DNA of 64,000 nucleotides. Source: Thiosocius teredinicola (lineage in GTDB: Bacteria > Pseudomonadota > Gammaproteobacteria > Chromatiales > Chromatiaceae). The stretch's first letter is position 1. Each line of letters starts with the position of its first letter. Below, piece after piece: positions 55,109 through 63,882 of this stretch. The translations under genes were made by a program, and so were the position numbers. The notes beneath the pieces were generated by a model. That model saw only the letters and a program-made list of their open reading frames with translations. It was not told where the DNA came from and did no database searches. The stretch spans positions 3,893,297 through 3,957,296 of the forward strand of contig NZ_CP019936.1 in assembly GCF_002009425.1 (NCBI RefSeq), read 5' to 3'.

Positions 55109-55570
55109 ATGGACTACGCGATCATCAAGACACTGCATATCGTGTCGTCCACGCTGCTGTTCGGCACCGGCCTGGGCACGGCCTTTTTCATGTGGCAGGC
55201 CAACCGCAGCAAAGACGTCGCGGCCATCGCGCACACCGCCAAACGCGTAGTGCTGGCGGATTGGCTATTCACCTTGCCGACAGTCGTCATACAGCCGGCG
55301 AGCGGCTATGCCCTGATGATTCTTGCCGGCCTGCCACTGACCGGCTGGATTGCCTGGAGCCTCGGGCTGTTTGCCCTTGCCGGGCTATGTTGGCTACCGG
55401 TCGTCTGGCTGCAGATCCGCATGCATAAACTTGCCGCCGAGGCACAAACCACACAATCACCCCTTCCACCCATCTACTGGTCGTACGCACGCACCTGGAC
55501 GCTGCTCGGCATACCCGCATTCAGCGCCATGATCGTTGTGTTCTTCCTGATGGTGGCCAAACCCTTTTGA
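55109..55570 (+). CDS. DUF2269 membrane protein
   Basis: 153 residues, four membrane segments. IIKTLHIVSSTLLFGTGLGTAFFMW and ADWLFTLPTVVIQPASGYALMILAGLPLTGWIAWSLGLFALAGLCWLPVVWLQIRMH match DUF2269, an integral membrane family without known function. It starts 1 bp after the SDR stop and overlaps the next frame, so it is operonic. Confidence 0.85.
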   Translation: MDYAIIKTLHIVSSTLLFGTGLGTAFFMWQANRSKDVAAIAHTAKRVVLADWLFTLPTVVIQPASGYALMILAGLPLTGWIAWSLGLFALAGLCWLPVVWLQIRMHKLAAEAQTTQSPLPPIYWSYARTWTLLGIPAFSAMIVVFFLMVAKPF

Positions 55571-55581
55571 GGACAACCCCG

Positions 55582-56001
55582 ATGCCGAATCAAAAAATCA
55601 CCCTGCTTTACGACGGTAATTGCCCGATCTGCCGATGGGAGAAGAACAAGCTCGCCCATGCCGATCACAAAGGCAAACTCGCGTTCATCGACATTCAGGC
55701 GCATGGCTTCGATCCGTCGCGCTATGGCACAACGATGAAGGCCTTGATGGGTTCGCTGCATGCCGTCACCGATGACGGCCGGATGTTGATTGGATTCGAC
55801 ACCGTGCTTGCCAGCTACCGAGCAGCGGGATGGTGGTGGCTTCACCTGCCCTTGTCCGTACTGCCCAAGAGCCTGGCAGAGCTCTGCTACCAGGCATTTG
55901 CTGCTCGGCGCTACGTGATATCCAAACGGATTGGCCACTGGTTCGACGACGGCTGTGCCGACGGCCAGTGCAAAATCAATCCACCACAGCACAAGCGGTA
56001 A
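55582..56001 (+). CDS. DCC-family thiol-disulfide oxidoreductase-like protein (DUF393)
   Basis: 139 residues from ATG 55582 with GAGGACA 7 nt upstream. The thioredoxin-like motif LLYDGNCPIC (Cys14, Cys17) and RWEKNKLAHADHKGKLAFIDI are diagnostic. It is the last gene of the GbsR-linked operon. Together with a DoxX-like and a DUF2269 protein it suggests a membrane thiol/redox function (inference). Confidence 0.85.
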   Translation: MPNQKITLLYDGNCPICRWEKNKLAHADHKGKLAFIDIQAHGFDPSRYGTTMKALMGSLHAVTDDGRMLIGFDTVLASYRAAGWWWLHLPLSVLPKSLAELCYQAFAARRYVISKRIGHWFDDGCADGQCKINPPQHKR

Positions 56002-56078
56002 GGCCCGACGCGGTCATGCTGGCGTCACGTCATTGTCATAGACCCTGCTTAGCATTTGCCGACCTCTAGCATGTAGCG

Positions 56079-56103
56079 GTCGGGCGCCTTCGTGGCGCCC
56101 GAC
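56079..56103. terminator. Strong hairpin between DCC-family gene and choice-of-anchor I gene
   Basis: GTCGGGCGCC/GGCGCCCGAC, a perfect 10-bp stem with loop TTCGT, about 80 nt after the DCC-family stop. No U-tract follows, so it may be a Rho-type or attenuating structure. Confidence 0.45.
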
Positions 56104-56175
56104 GCGATGCCGAAACGCATCGCATCCGTCCACGGCATGCTGAGTAAGCAATAACAACACTTGCCGGAGTCTCTG

Positions 56176-57801
56176 ATGTCGTTTCCCCGAATCAAAACCG
56201 CAGCCGCCGCTGTGTGCGCATTGTCGCTCATGGGTTCGTCGGCGTATGCCGCACCTAAGCTCGAATTCACCTCCGTCTGGACCTATTGGTCGAGCGGCAT
56301 ACAAGGCACCGATCTCGAAGGTGGTGCCGAAATCGTCGCTGTCGACACTGCGTCGAATCGCGCCTTCGTCACCAATGCCGAGAATGACCGCGTCGACGTG
56401 CTGCAGCTGTCAGGCAGTGGACAAGGCACCTTGCTGGGATCATTCGATGTCGGAGGCTTTGGCTCACCGAACAGCGTCGCGGTGAGCAACGGCGTTGTCG
56501 CCATCGCGGTCGAGAACGGTGCGAACAAGCAGGACACCGGCGAGGTGTGGTTTTTCGATGCCAACGAAACCAACTTTGCCGCGCCCACAGTATCGCGGGT
56601 CGGCGTCGGCGCCCTGCCCGATATGCTGACGTTCACCCCGGACGGCAGCAAGGTGATCGTCGCCAATGAAGGCGAACCCGACTTCTATGGAGCCGGTAAT
56701 ACCGACCCGGTAGGTTCGGTCTCCGTCGTCGATGTCGCCTCGAAGACCGCCGCCACCGCGATCGACTTCGCGTCGGTCGCATTGCCGGGCGATGTCCGTA
56801 TCTTCGGACCGGGCGCGAGCCAGGCACAGGATATCGAGCCGGAATACATCAGTGTCTCACCCGACGGCAACACCGCTTACGTTACCTTGCAGGAAAACAA
56901 CGCCGTCGCGGTAATCGATATCGCCAGCAACAGCGTGACCCGCGTCGACGCATTGGGCTTCAAAGACCATAGTATTGCCGGCAACGGCCTGGATGCCTCC
57001 GATCGCGACAGCGACGGCGAGATCGAAACCTGGAACGGCCTGAAAGGCATGTATCAACCGGACGCCATCAGCAGCTATGCCGTCGGTGGCAAAACCTATT
57101 ACGTTACTGCCAACGAAGGTGATGCACGCGACTACGAAGACGCCGGGGCAGACGCATACAACGCCGGTAACCTCGGCGCGATCGAATACAACGAAGAATC
57201 GCGCGTGAAAGACCTCAACCTCGAGGGCGCGGTCGCGGGCACCGACGGCAATGACGACCTCGGTCGCTTGAATGCAACGACAACTTTGGGTGACGCCGAC
57301 AACAACGGCGCCTATGAAGAAATCTATGCATTCGGCGCGCGCTCTTTCTCAATCTGGGATGCAGCGACCGGCGAGCAGGTGTACGACAGTGGCGACCTGA
57401 TCGAGCGCATCATCGCCGAGCAATACCCGGAGCTATGGCAGGAAGGCCGCTCGGACAACAAAGGCCCGGAGCCCGAAGCCATCACAATCGCCGAGATCAA
57501 CGGCTGGTTCTATGCCCTGGTCGGTCTTGAGCGCACCAGCGGCCTCATGGTGTTCGACGTGACCGATCCGAACAATCCCGTGTACCAGGACTATATCTTC
57601 AATACCGACGACATCAGCCCGGAAGGCATCGCGTTTGCGTTGCTCAACCAAACCAACACGGGTGGTGCGGGATATGTGGTCGTATCCAACGAGGTCTCGG
57701 GTACCACCACGCTTTACGCGGTTTCTGCTGTGCCGTTGCCGGCAACGCTGGTGCTGCTCGCCATCGGAGCAGCGGCGATGCACAAGCACCGCAAACGCTG
57801 A
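56176..57801 (+). CDS. Choice-of-anchor I family protein with VPLPA-CTERM sorting signal
   Basis: 541 residues from ATG 56176 (GGAG 7 nt upstream). Signal peptide ends at AYA. The body is a beta-propeller-like repeat (GGAEIVAVDTASNRAFVTNAENDRVDVL, EPEYISVSPDGNTAYVTLQENNAVAVIDI, SDNKGPEPEAITIAEINGWFYALVGLERTSGLMVFDV) of choice-of-anchor I proteins. The C-terminus VPLPATLVLLAIGAAAMHKHRKR has the tripartite VPLPA motif, membrane helix and basic tail recognised by an exosortase. It should end up on the cell surface or in the exopolymer. No exosortase gene is in this window. Confidence 0.87.
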   Translation: MSFPRIKTAAAAVCALSLMGSSAYAAPKLEFTSVWTYWSSGIQGTDLEGGAEIVAVDTASNRAFVTNAENDRVDVLQLSGSGQGTLLGSFDVGGFGSPNSVAVSNGVVAIAVENGANKQDTGEVWFFDANETNFAAPTVSRVGVGALPDMLTFTPDGSKVIVANEGEPDFYGAGNTDPVGSVSVVDVASKTAATAIDFASVALPGDVRIFGPGASQAQDIEPEYISVSPDGNTAYVTLQENNAVAVIDIASNSVTRVDALGFKDHSIAGNGLDASDRDSDGEIETWNGLKGMYQPDAISSYAVGGKTYYVTANEGDARDYEDAGADAYNAGNLGAIEYNEESRVKDLNLEGAVAGTDGNDDLGRLNATTTLGDADNNGAYEEIYAFGARSFSIWDAATGEQVYDSGDLIERIIAEQYPELWQEGRSDNKGPEPEAITIAEINGWFYALVGLERTSGLMVFDVTDPNNPVYQDYIFNTDDISPEGIAFALLNQTNTGGAGYVVVSNEVSGTTTLYAVSAVPLPATLVLLAIGAAAMHKHRKR

Positions 57802-57867
57802 ACCCGACGGGGAACCCGCGACCATCGGCTGCGGTCGTAACGTGTCAGGCAATCAACGGGGAAGACG

Positions 57868-58512
57868 ATGTTTGACGCGAAACGACTACTCGACCAATTC
57901 GTAGGCAGTGGCGCAGCCGGTGGGTTCGCCGGCGGTTTGGCGGGCGGTGTCTTGGGCAACCTGCTGGCCGGCAAGAAGGCATCGAAGATGGCCGGCAATG
58001 CGTTGAAGCTCGGCGGCTTGGCGCTGGTTGGCGGCCTCGCCTACAAGGCCTGGCAGAACTACCAGGCCAACGGCAACGTGATGCCGCAGGCCGGGGTCGA
58101 TGTACCGCCGGAAGACGGCGCCTTCCTCCCAAGGCAAAACGACGCTGCCGGCGCACAGGCCCTGAGCATGTTGCTGGCGCGCTCGATGATCATGGCGGCA
58201 AAGGCCGATGGCCAGATCGATACGGCAGAGAGCCAGGCGATCATGAACCAGATCAACGGGCTCGATCTGCCGGCAGACGACAAGGCCTTCCTGTTCGAAG
58301 AATACGGCAAGCCGCTGGACATCGACGGTCTCGCAAAATCCGTCGATTCGCCGGAGCACGCAGCCGAGGTGTATGCGGCGTCGGCCCTGATGCTGGACTC
58401 ACCGACCCCGCCGGAGAAGATCTATCTGGATACGCTGGCCGGGGCACTCGGCCTGCAGCCGGGGTTGGCACAACAGATCCAGGCGACTGTCGACGCCAAT
58501 CGCACCACCTGA
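57868..58512 (+). CDS. DUF533 / TerB-like protein
   Basis: 214 residues. A Gly/Ala-rich N-terminal stretch (residues ~12-60) is followed by the TerB-like helical domain (LLARSMIMAAKADGQIDTAESQAIMNQINGLDLPADDKAFLFEEYGKPLDIDGLAKSVDSPEHAAEVYAASALMLD). The acidic KADGQID motif is that of TerB metal-binding proteins. Envelope-stress roles have been proposed for the family. It stands alone, convergent with moaA. Confidence 0.85.
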   Translation: MFDAKRLLDQFVGSGAAGGFAGGLAGGVLGNLLAGKKASKMAGNALKLGGLALVGGLAYKAWQNYQANGNVMPQAGVDVPPEDGAFLPRQNDAAGAQALSMLLARSMIMAAKADGQIDTAESQAIMNQINGLDLPADDKAFLFEEYGKPLDIDGLAKSVDSPEHAAEVYAASALMLDSPTPPEKIYLDTLAGALGLQPGLAQQIQATVDANRTT

Positions 58513-58573
58513 TCAACCACTGCGTTGCTGACGACCGATCCGGTAGCGATGCCGGGTCGATCGTCCGAACCAC

Positions 58574-59593
58574 TCACCCGCCGGTGGTACTCATGAATCG
58601 AATCACCTGCGCCCCATCCTGCAGGCGGGTTTCATCGAAATCGTGACCCTTGGGTTTGCGGGTGATCGCCTCGACGATCACGTCGCGCAGTTGATCGTCA
58701 CTCGCACCGTCACGCAACGGCTGGCGGAGATCGGTCGCATCGTCCTGGCCCAGGCACATGTACAAGGTACCGGTACACGTCAGTCGCACGCGGTTGCACG
58801 ATTCGCAGAAGTTATGGCTGTAGGGTGTGATGAAACCAACGCGCGTGCCTGTCTCGGCGACCTGCATGTAGCGCGCCGGTCCACCGGTCGTATGCTCACT
58901 GGCGGTCAGCGTCCAGTCTTTCTGCAGCACGGCGCGTGCCTCATCCAGCGACATGAAATGCGATTGGCGACAATCGCCGATCTCGCCCATCGGCATCGAT
59001 TCGATCAGCGTCAGGTCGTAACCACGTTCACCGGCCCAGCCGAGCATGGATGACAGTTCGCCGTCGTTGATCCCGCGCAGGGCCACCGCGTTGATCTTTA
59101 CCGCAAGGCCCGCGGCACTGGCCGTTTCGATCCCTGTGAGTACGGTCTGCAGATCGCCGCCACGGGTGACCTCGCCGAAAGTATAGGCATCCATCGAATC
59201 CAGCGACACATTGATGCGACGTACGCCGTTGGCATACAACTCGTGCGCATACTTCTCCAACAGGGTGCCGTTGGTCGTTAGCGTCAGTTCCTTGAGACTG
59301 CCCTCCGCAACATAGGGAGACAGACCTTCGAACAGCGACATAACATCGCGCCGTACCAGCGGTTCGCCACCGGTAATGCGCACCTTGTCGACCCCGAGCC
59401 CGATAAACACCGCTGTGATCCGCTGCAATTCTTCGAGTGTCAGCAGATCCTTGCGTGGCAGAAAGGTCATGTCTTCCGCCATGCAGTAATTGCAGCGATA
59501 GTTGCAGCGATCGGTGACCGACAGGCGCAGGTAGGTCACGCTACGTCCAAACGGATCGCGCAAGGATTTGAGGGGCACGCTGTTATTATTCAT
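58574..59593 (-). CDS. moaA: GTP 3',8-cyclase MoaA
   Basis: 339 residues. The radical-SAM cluster motif CNYRCNYC (Cys30, Cys34, Cys37), VRITGGEPL, and the C-terminal second-cluster region CESCNRVRLTCTGTLYMC are intact; it ends in the catalytically important GG. It makes the first intermediate of molybdenum cofactor. Molybdenum enzymes and Tat export (tatABC nearby) are functionally connected. Its start overlaps the stop of the DUF255 gene. Confidence 0.96.
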   Translation of the reverse strand: MNNNSVPLKSLRDPFGRSVTYLRLSVTDRCNYRCNYCMAEDMTFLPRKDLLTLEELQRITAVFIGLGVDKVRITGGEPLVRRDVMSLFEGLSPYVAEGSLKELTLTTNGTLLEKYAHELYANGVRRINVSLDSMDAYTFGEVTRGGDLQTVLTGIETASAAGLAVKINAVALRGINDGELSSMLGWAGERGYDLTLIESMPMGEIGDCRQSHFMSLDEARAVLQKDWTLTASEHTTGGPARYMQVAETGTRVGFITPYSHNFCESCNRVRLTCTGTLYMCLGQDDATDLRQPLRDGASDDQLRDVIVEAITRKPKGHDFDETRLQDGAQVIRFMSTTGG

Positions 59594-61436
59594 CGGATTT
59601 CTTCACGGCCTTTTCGGTCCGGCTTTGACGCGGCACCTGCAACAGTGCCTGAACGTGGCCAGCGTACCAGAAAGGCTCCGCCTGCACCTTGTTGCGCGCC
59701 AGCAGCGCGGATTGCGCCCCTTGGCCGCGGATATCCGCCTCGCCGCTGCGCGCAGCGATGTTGATCCAGGTCGCCGACGGAGACGGCAATGCGCCTTCCG
59801 TTACGGCGGCTTCATCCCCCATGCCCGGGATCAGTGGCTGATCGTCGAGGCGCCAGCCGGCAGGGCCGTGAAACCGTTCCCACGCCGACTGCAACAGCTG
59901 ATCGGCGAGTGATGCGGCGGTTTTGTCCTGGCGGGTACGCGCATACCATGACAGGCCGTAGGCAACATAGGCATAGTCTTCAAACGACGCCCTGCCCAGT
60001 TCCCGGCCATTGTCTGCGGCACGCAACAACCGCTGACCATCCCACAGACGTTCGCGCAGGTAATCGTTCACCCGCTGCGCGGCCTGTTCGAACAGCGGGT
60101 CGTGAGTGCGCGCAGCCGCCTGCGCCAACGCCGCCAGCATCAAGCCGTTCCATCCCGCCAACACCTTGTCGTCGATCGGCAGGTCGCGTTGATGGCGCGC
60201 CGCAAGCAGAGTCGACCGGATCTTGTCGATCCTTGCCTCGACCGAATCGACCGGCAGGTTCAGTTCGGCTGCGATATCGGCCGCCGATTCGCCACGGCGC
60301 GGCAGATGGCCATCATCGAACGCGGCGTGGCCGGACATCCGCCAATAGCGCTGTGCCAGCGCCGCATCGTCTTTTCCCAACACCTGCTGCAGTGTGTCGA
60401 CATGCCATAGATACACACCACCTTCCACGCCCTCGCCATCGACCGCGGAGAAGCTGGCCACGAAACCGCCTTGTTCGTTCTGCATCTCGCGGATGGCGAA
60501 GCGTAAGGTCTGCAAGGCGAGTTCGGCATAGTCGTCGCGTTCGAAGACGTCGGCAGCGCGCAGATAGAGTTCGCCAAGCATGGCCTGCGTGTACAGCATC
60601 TTCTCGAAATGCGGCACCTGCCACGATGGATCGACCGTGTAGCGGAAGAAACCGCCTGCGAGGTGATCGCGCAGTCCCTCGTTGGCCATCTTGTCGAGTG
60701 TCAGTGTCAGGAACTCGGCCAGGCGTGGGTCAGGATGCGAGGCCTGCTGCTCCAGCAGCACCATCAGCTGCGGCACCATCGGAAACTTGTTTTGATTGCC
60801 GAATCCGCCTTCAAGCATGTCGGCGATGGTAAACGCCTGCTCCAGCAGCGCCTGTCGCAAGGCATCTGCCGACAAAGGCTCATCTAGCGACTCGGTATCC
60901 TGCATCGAAAGCTTAAGCAGGGTGCGGCGCGCCAGGTTGCGCATGCGCCCGGGTTCTTTCTTCCAGGTGGCATCGAGCCGCTTGAGCAACTCGCTGAAAC
61001 GCTCCGGCGGCAGATAGGTTGCGCCGATCAGCGGATAACCTTCGGGAGTCAGAAAGACGTTCAGCGGCCAGCCTGCCTGCCCCTGGGTTTGTTCGACGAA
61101 GTCGATCAGGTGCGCATCGAGCGCGCCGTGCAGTTCGCGGTCGAGCTTGACCGGAATGAAGTGATCGTTGAGCAGTGCTGCAATCTCGGAATTGCGGTAG
61201 CTCTCGCGCTGCATCACGTGGCACCAATGACACGAGAAGTACCCGCTCGAGATGAACAGCAGTTTGTCCTGCTCACGTGCCAGCGCCACCGCATCGGCGT
61301 TCCAGTCCTGCCACGCCACCGGGTCTTCGCCGTGCATCGCGAGATAGGGCGACGCATGTCCGGCCAATTGATTGTGCAGTGCCGAGGCGGGCGAAAGGAT
61401 CGCCGTCAGGAGCAACAAACAGAAGAATCTGGCCAC
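59586..61436 (-). CDS. DUF255/YyaL-type thioredoxin-fold protein, exported
   Basis: 616 residues from GTG 61436. A signal peptide (ends ASA) is followed by LAGHASPYLAMHGEDPVAWQDWNADAVALAREQDKLLFISSGYFSCHWCHVM with CxxC Cys69-Cys72, and then an (alpha/alpha)6-barrel (HDPVAWQ, GGFFRYTVDPSWQVPHFEKMLY, LDDQPLIPGMGDEA). The usual YyaL is cytoplasmic; here it carries a signal. Catalytic role unknown. It precedes moaA in the same strand unit. Confidence 0.88.
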   Translation of the reverse strand: MARFFCLLLLTAILSPASALHNQLAGHASPYLAMHGEDPVAWQDWNADAVALAREQDKLLFISSGYFSCHWCHVMQRESYRNSEIAALLNDHFIPVKLDRELHGALDAHLIDFVEQTQGQAGWPLNVFLTPEGYPLIGATYLPPERFSELLKRLDATWKKEPGRMRNLARRTLLKLSMQDTESLDEPLSADALRQALLEQAFTIADMLEGGFGNQNKFPMVPQLMVLLEQQASHPDPRLAEFLTLTLDKMANEGLRDHLAGGFFRYTVDPSWQVPHFEKMLYTQAMLGELYLRAADVFERDDYAELALQTLRFAIREMQNEQGGFVASFSAVDGEGVEGGVYLWHVDTLQQVLGKDDAALAQRYWRMSGHAAFDDGHLPRRGESAADIAAELNLPVDSVEARIDKIRSTLLAARHQRDLPIDDKVLAGWNGLMLAALAQAAARTHDPLFEQAAQRVNDYLRERLWDGQRLLRAADNGRELGRASFEDYAYVAYGLSWYARTRQDKTAASLADQLLQSAWERFHGPAGWRLDDQPLIPGMGDEAAVTEGALPSPSATWINIAARSGEADIRGQGAQSALLARNKVQAEPFWYAGHVQALLQVPRQSRTEKAVKKSDE

Positions 61437-61453
61437 GGGCGTAAAACCCTGCC

Positions 61454-62758
61454 TCAGCTATCCAACTGGCCGAGGATGTTGCGCGCCACCTTCTTCTGCT
61501 GCTCGTTGCCGTCTTCGAGCACCTCGTACAGCAGGCGACGCGCCTCGCTATAGGCCTCGGTCGCATACAACGCCGCGATCTGTTCGATCTTGGCATCGAC
61601 CAGGGCTTCGGTTGCGGAACGCTGCGGGAAGGTCTCCTCTTCATCGAGCATGTTGGCCGCGTCATCATCGGCGGACGAGGTCACGAGTTCATCGACGCCG
61701 TTGACCGCTTCGTTGTCTTCCGACTCGTCATAGTCGTCTGCGTCGACGTCGGGCACACCTTCGGCCGGCGTTTCGTTCAACGCCTCGAATTCGGCCTCGA
61801 TCCGGTCGAACTCGTCCTCCATCTGCTGTTCGGTCATCGCCTCGCTCGACTCATCGTCCGACGACTCACCCGATGGCTCACTGGCGGCCGCCGGTGCGCC
61901 CGATGGAGACGGGTCCGATGGCGTTGCCGACGCTGCGCCCGCCGAGGCCGCACCTGCGGCAACCGGCATGGTGCCGACGAAGGGCGGGGTATCCGACGTC
62001 GATTCGGCGCCCTGCTCTCCACGCTGACGGCGCTTGCGCAGCAGCATCTTCGATAGCAGCAATCCCACTTCGAACAACAGCCACATCGGCACGGCCAGCA
62101 AGGTCTGCGAAATGATGTCCGGCGGCGTCAGCAGCATGCCGATGACAAACGAACCGACGATCACGTAGGGCCGCTTCTCCGCCAGCGATTGCGGCGTCGA
62201 GATGCCGGCCATCACCAGCAGAATGGTCGCCACCGGTACCTCGAACGCCATACCGAAGGCGAAGAAGAAACGAATGGCGATATCGAGGAAGTCGGCGATA
62301 TCGGGCATGACCATGACATCGTCCGGTGTCACGCCGACCAGGAACGGGAACAGCAGCGGCAAGACGACGAAATAGGCAAAGGTCGCGCCGACATAGAACA
62401 ACACGATACTCGACGCGAGCAATGGAAACGCCAGGCGCTTCTCGTGCTGGTAGAGGCCGGGCGCGATAAAGCTCCACAGCTGGTAGAGCAGATAAGGCAT
62501 CGCGATAAACACGGCGGCAACGAAGGCCAGCTTCAACGGCGTCAGGAACGGCGACAGCACCTTGGTGGCGACCATTGAGTTGCCTTCGGGCAAGGCATTC
62601 ATCACCGGTTGAGCGAGCACGTGGAAGATATCGTTGCCGAACGGAAACAGGATCAGCAACAGAACCACCACCGCCAACACCATGCGCAGCAGGCGGTCGC
62701 GCAGTTCGATCAGATGGCTGACAAAAGGTTGTTCGGAAAGGTTCGAGTCGTCACTCAT
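61454..62758 (-). CDS. tatC: Sec-independent protein translocase TatC with long acidic C-terminal extension
   Basis: 434 residues; E. coli TatC has ~258. Residues 1-245 are a full six-helix TatC (FVSHLIELRDRLLR, FIAPGLYQHEKRLAFPLL, FAFGMAFEVPVATILL). Residues 246-434 are cytoplasmic: a Ser/Ala/Pro-rich linker, an acidic block and a helical end (KIEQIAALYATEAYSEARRLLYEVLEDGNEQQKKVARNIL) resembling the FimV C-terminal TPR-like module. TatC binds twin-arginine signals. It overlaps tatB by 8 bp. Confidence 0.95.
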   Translation of the reverse strand: MSDDSNLSEQPFVSHLIELRDRLLRMVLAVVVLLLILFPFGNDIFHVLAQPVMNALPEGNSMVATKVLSPFLTPLKLAFVAAVFIAMPYLLYQLWSFIAPGLYQHEKRLAFPLLASSIVLFYVGATFAYFVVLPLLFPFLVGVTPDDVMVMPDIADFLDIAIRFFFAFGMAFEVPVATILLVMAGISTPQSLAEKRPYVIVGSFVIGMLLTPPDIISQTLLAVPMWLLFEVGLLLSKMLLRKRRQRGEQGAESTSDTPPFVGTMPVAAGAASAGAASATPSDPSPSGAPAAASEPSGESSDDESSEAMTEQQMEDEFDRIEAEFEALNETPAEGVPDVDADDYDESEDNEAVNGVDELVTSSADDDAANMLDEEETFPQRSATEALVDAKIEQIAALYATEAYSEARRLLYEVLEDGNEQQKKVARNILGQLDS

Positions 62759-63077
62759 GTTTGGCGTCGGAGGTCTTCGGCTTGTCGCTCACATTCACCG
62801 CCGCCTCGGTATCCGATTTGATCTGGTCGAAGGTCTTCTTGGTGTCGTCGACGATCTCATGCAGCGGATTGCTCTGCTTCTGCTTCTCCAGGATCTGGCG
62901 CAGTTCGTCGGCCTTCATTTCACGATCGATGTCGTCTTTGACTGAGTTGATGAATCGCCTGCCGCGACCCAGCCACATGCCGGCGGTGCGTGCCAGCTTG
63001 GGCAGTCTTTCCGGCCCAACGACCAACAGCGCCACGACGCCGACAAGCAACAGCTCGAGTAGACCGACATCGAACAT
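62751..63077 (-). CDS. tatB: Sec-independent protein translocase TatB
   Basis: 108 residues. The N-terminal helix FDVGLLELLLVGVVALLVVGPERLPKLARTAGMWLGRGRRFINSVKDDIDREMK is diagnostic; a charged cytoplasmic tail follows. It forms the receptor complex with TatC. It overlaps tatC. Confidence 0.95.
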   Translation of the reverse strand: MFDVGLLELLLVGVVALLVVGPERLPKLARTAGMWLGRGRRFINSVKDDIDREMKADELRQILEKQKQSNPLHEIVDDTKKTFDQIKSDTEAAVNVSDKPKTSDAKHE

Positions 63078-63100
63078 GGCTGGTTACGACCTTGTGAGCG

Positions 63101-63337
63101 TTACTGCTTTTCTTTTTCGCGCGTGGCTTCGCCGTTGATGACTTTCTCGTCGGCCTGCTCGAGTTTTTCGGGATTCTTTTCGGCGTTCTTTTCTTCGTCG
63201 CCCATGGCTTTCTTGAAGCCTTTGACTGCGTTGCCCAGATCACCGCCCAGGTTGCGCAAACGCTTGGTACCGAACAGCAACAACACGATCACCAGGATGA
63301 TTAGCAGCTGCCAGATACTGATTCCACCAATACCCAT
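63101..63337 (-). CDS. tatA: Sec-independent protein translocase TatA
   Basis: 78 residues from ATG 63337 (GGAG 7 nt upstream; the frame extends nine codons further without support). [47 protein letters not shown] is the TatA signature. It oligomerises to form the translocation pathway for folded proteins. It is the first gene of tatABC, 155 bp behind hisE. Confidence 0.95.
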   Translation of the reverse strand: MGIGGISIWQLLIILVIVLLLFGTKRLRNLGGDLGNAVKGFKKAMGDEEKNAEKNPEKLEQADEKVINGEATREKEKQ

Positions 63338-63492
63338 CTCTCTCTCCGGTATTTGCCCGACCACTGGAGGGGCGGGTTAAAAATTCAAGCGGGCATGATA
63401 CCTCAAGCCCGCACGGCTGTGTTTTGCCGACATCCTGTCGACGCCCACCACGGTTAGGCAGTAAGCGCATAATTTGGTTGCAGAAAAAGGTT

Positions 63493-63810
63493 TTATTGGC
63501 CGCGCTGGGCCTTTTCTTCCAGTCCCGACAGGCCGAAACGCCGTTGCAGCTCTTTCTCGACATCGTCGGGATGCAGCCCCTGGTCGGCCAGCAGCACCAT
63601 GCAGTGAAACCATAAGTCGGCCACTTCGTACACGATCTTGTCTCGATCGCCGTCTTTCGCGGCCATTACCGTCTCAGTAGCCTCTTCACCGATCTTCTTC
63701 AGGATCGCATCGAGACCCTTGCTGTACAGTTTGGCGACATAGGACTCGCCCGGGTCTGCCTGTTTGCGTTGCTCAAGCACGTCGGCCAATTGGCTCAGGG
63801 TGTCACTCAT
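63493..63810 (-). CDS. hisE: Phosphoribosyl-ATP pyrophosphatase
   Basis: 105 residues from ATG 63810 (TTG 63825 is upstream in frame). [55 protein letters not shown]-type sequence with the conserved EEATE and EVADLWFH metal-binding helices of the MazG-like HisE fold. It catalyses the second step of histidine synthesis. It precedes tatA, the conserved gammaproteobacterial order. Confidence 0.95.
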   Translation of the reverse strand: MSDTLSQLADVLEQRKQADPGESYVAKLYSKGLDAILKKIGEEATETVMAAKDGDRDKIVYEVADLWFHCMVLLADQGLHPDDVEKELQRRFGLSGLEEKAQRGQ

Positions 63811-63882
63811 GAAAGGCTCGCTCAAAGGCTGTTGAAGTAATCGACCGACTTAACATTCGGCCCGGGCGCCGGCAAACCGCGC

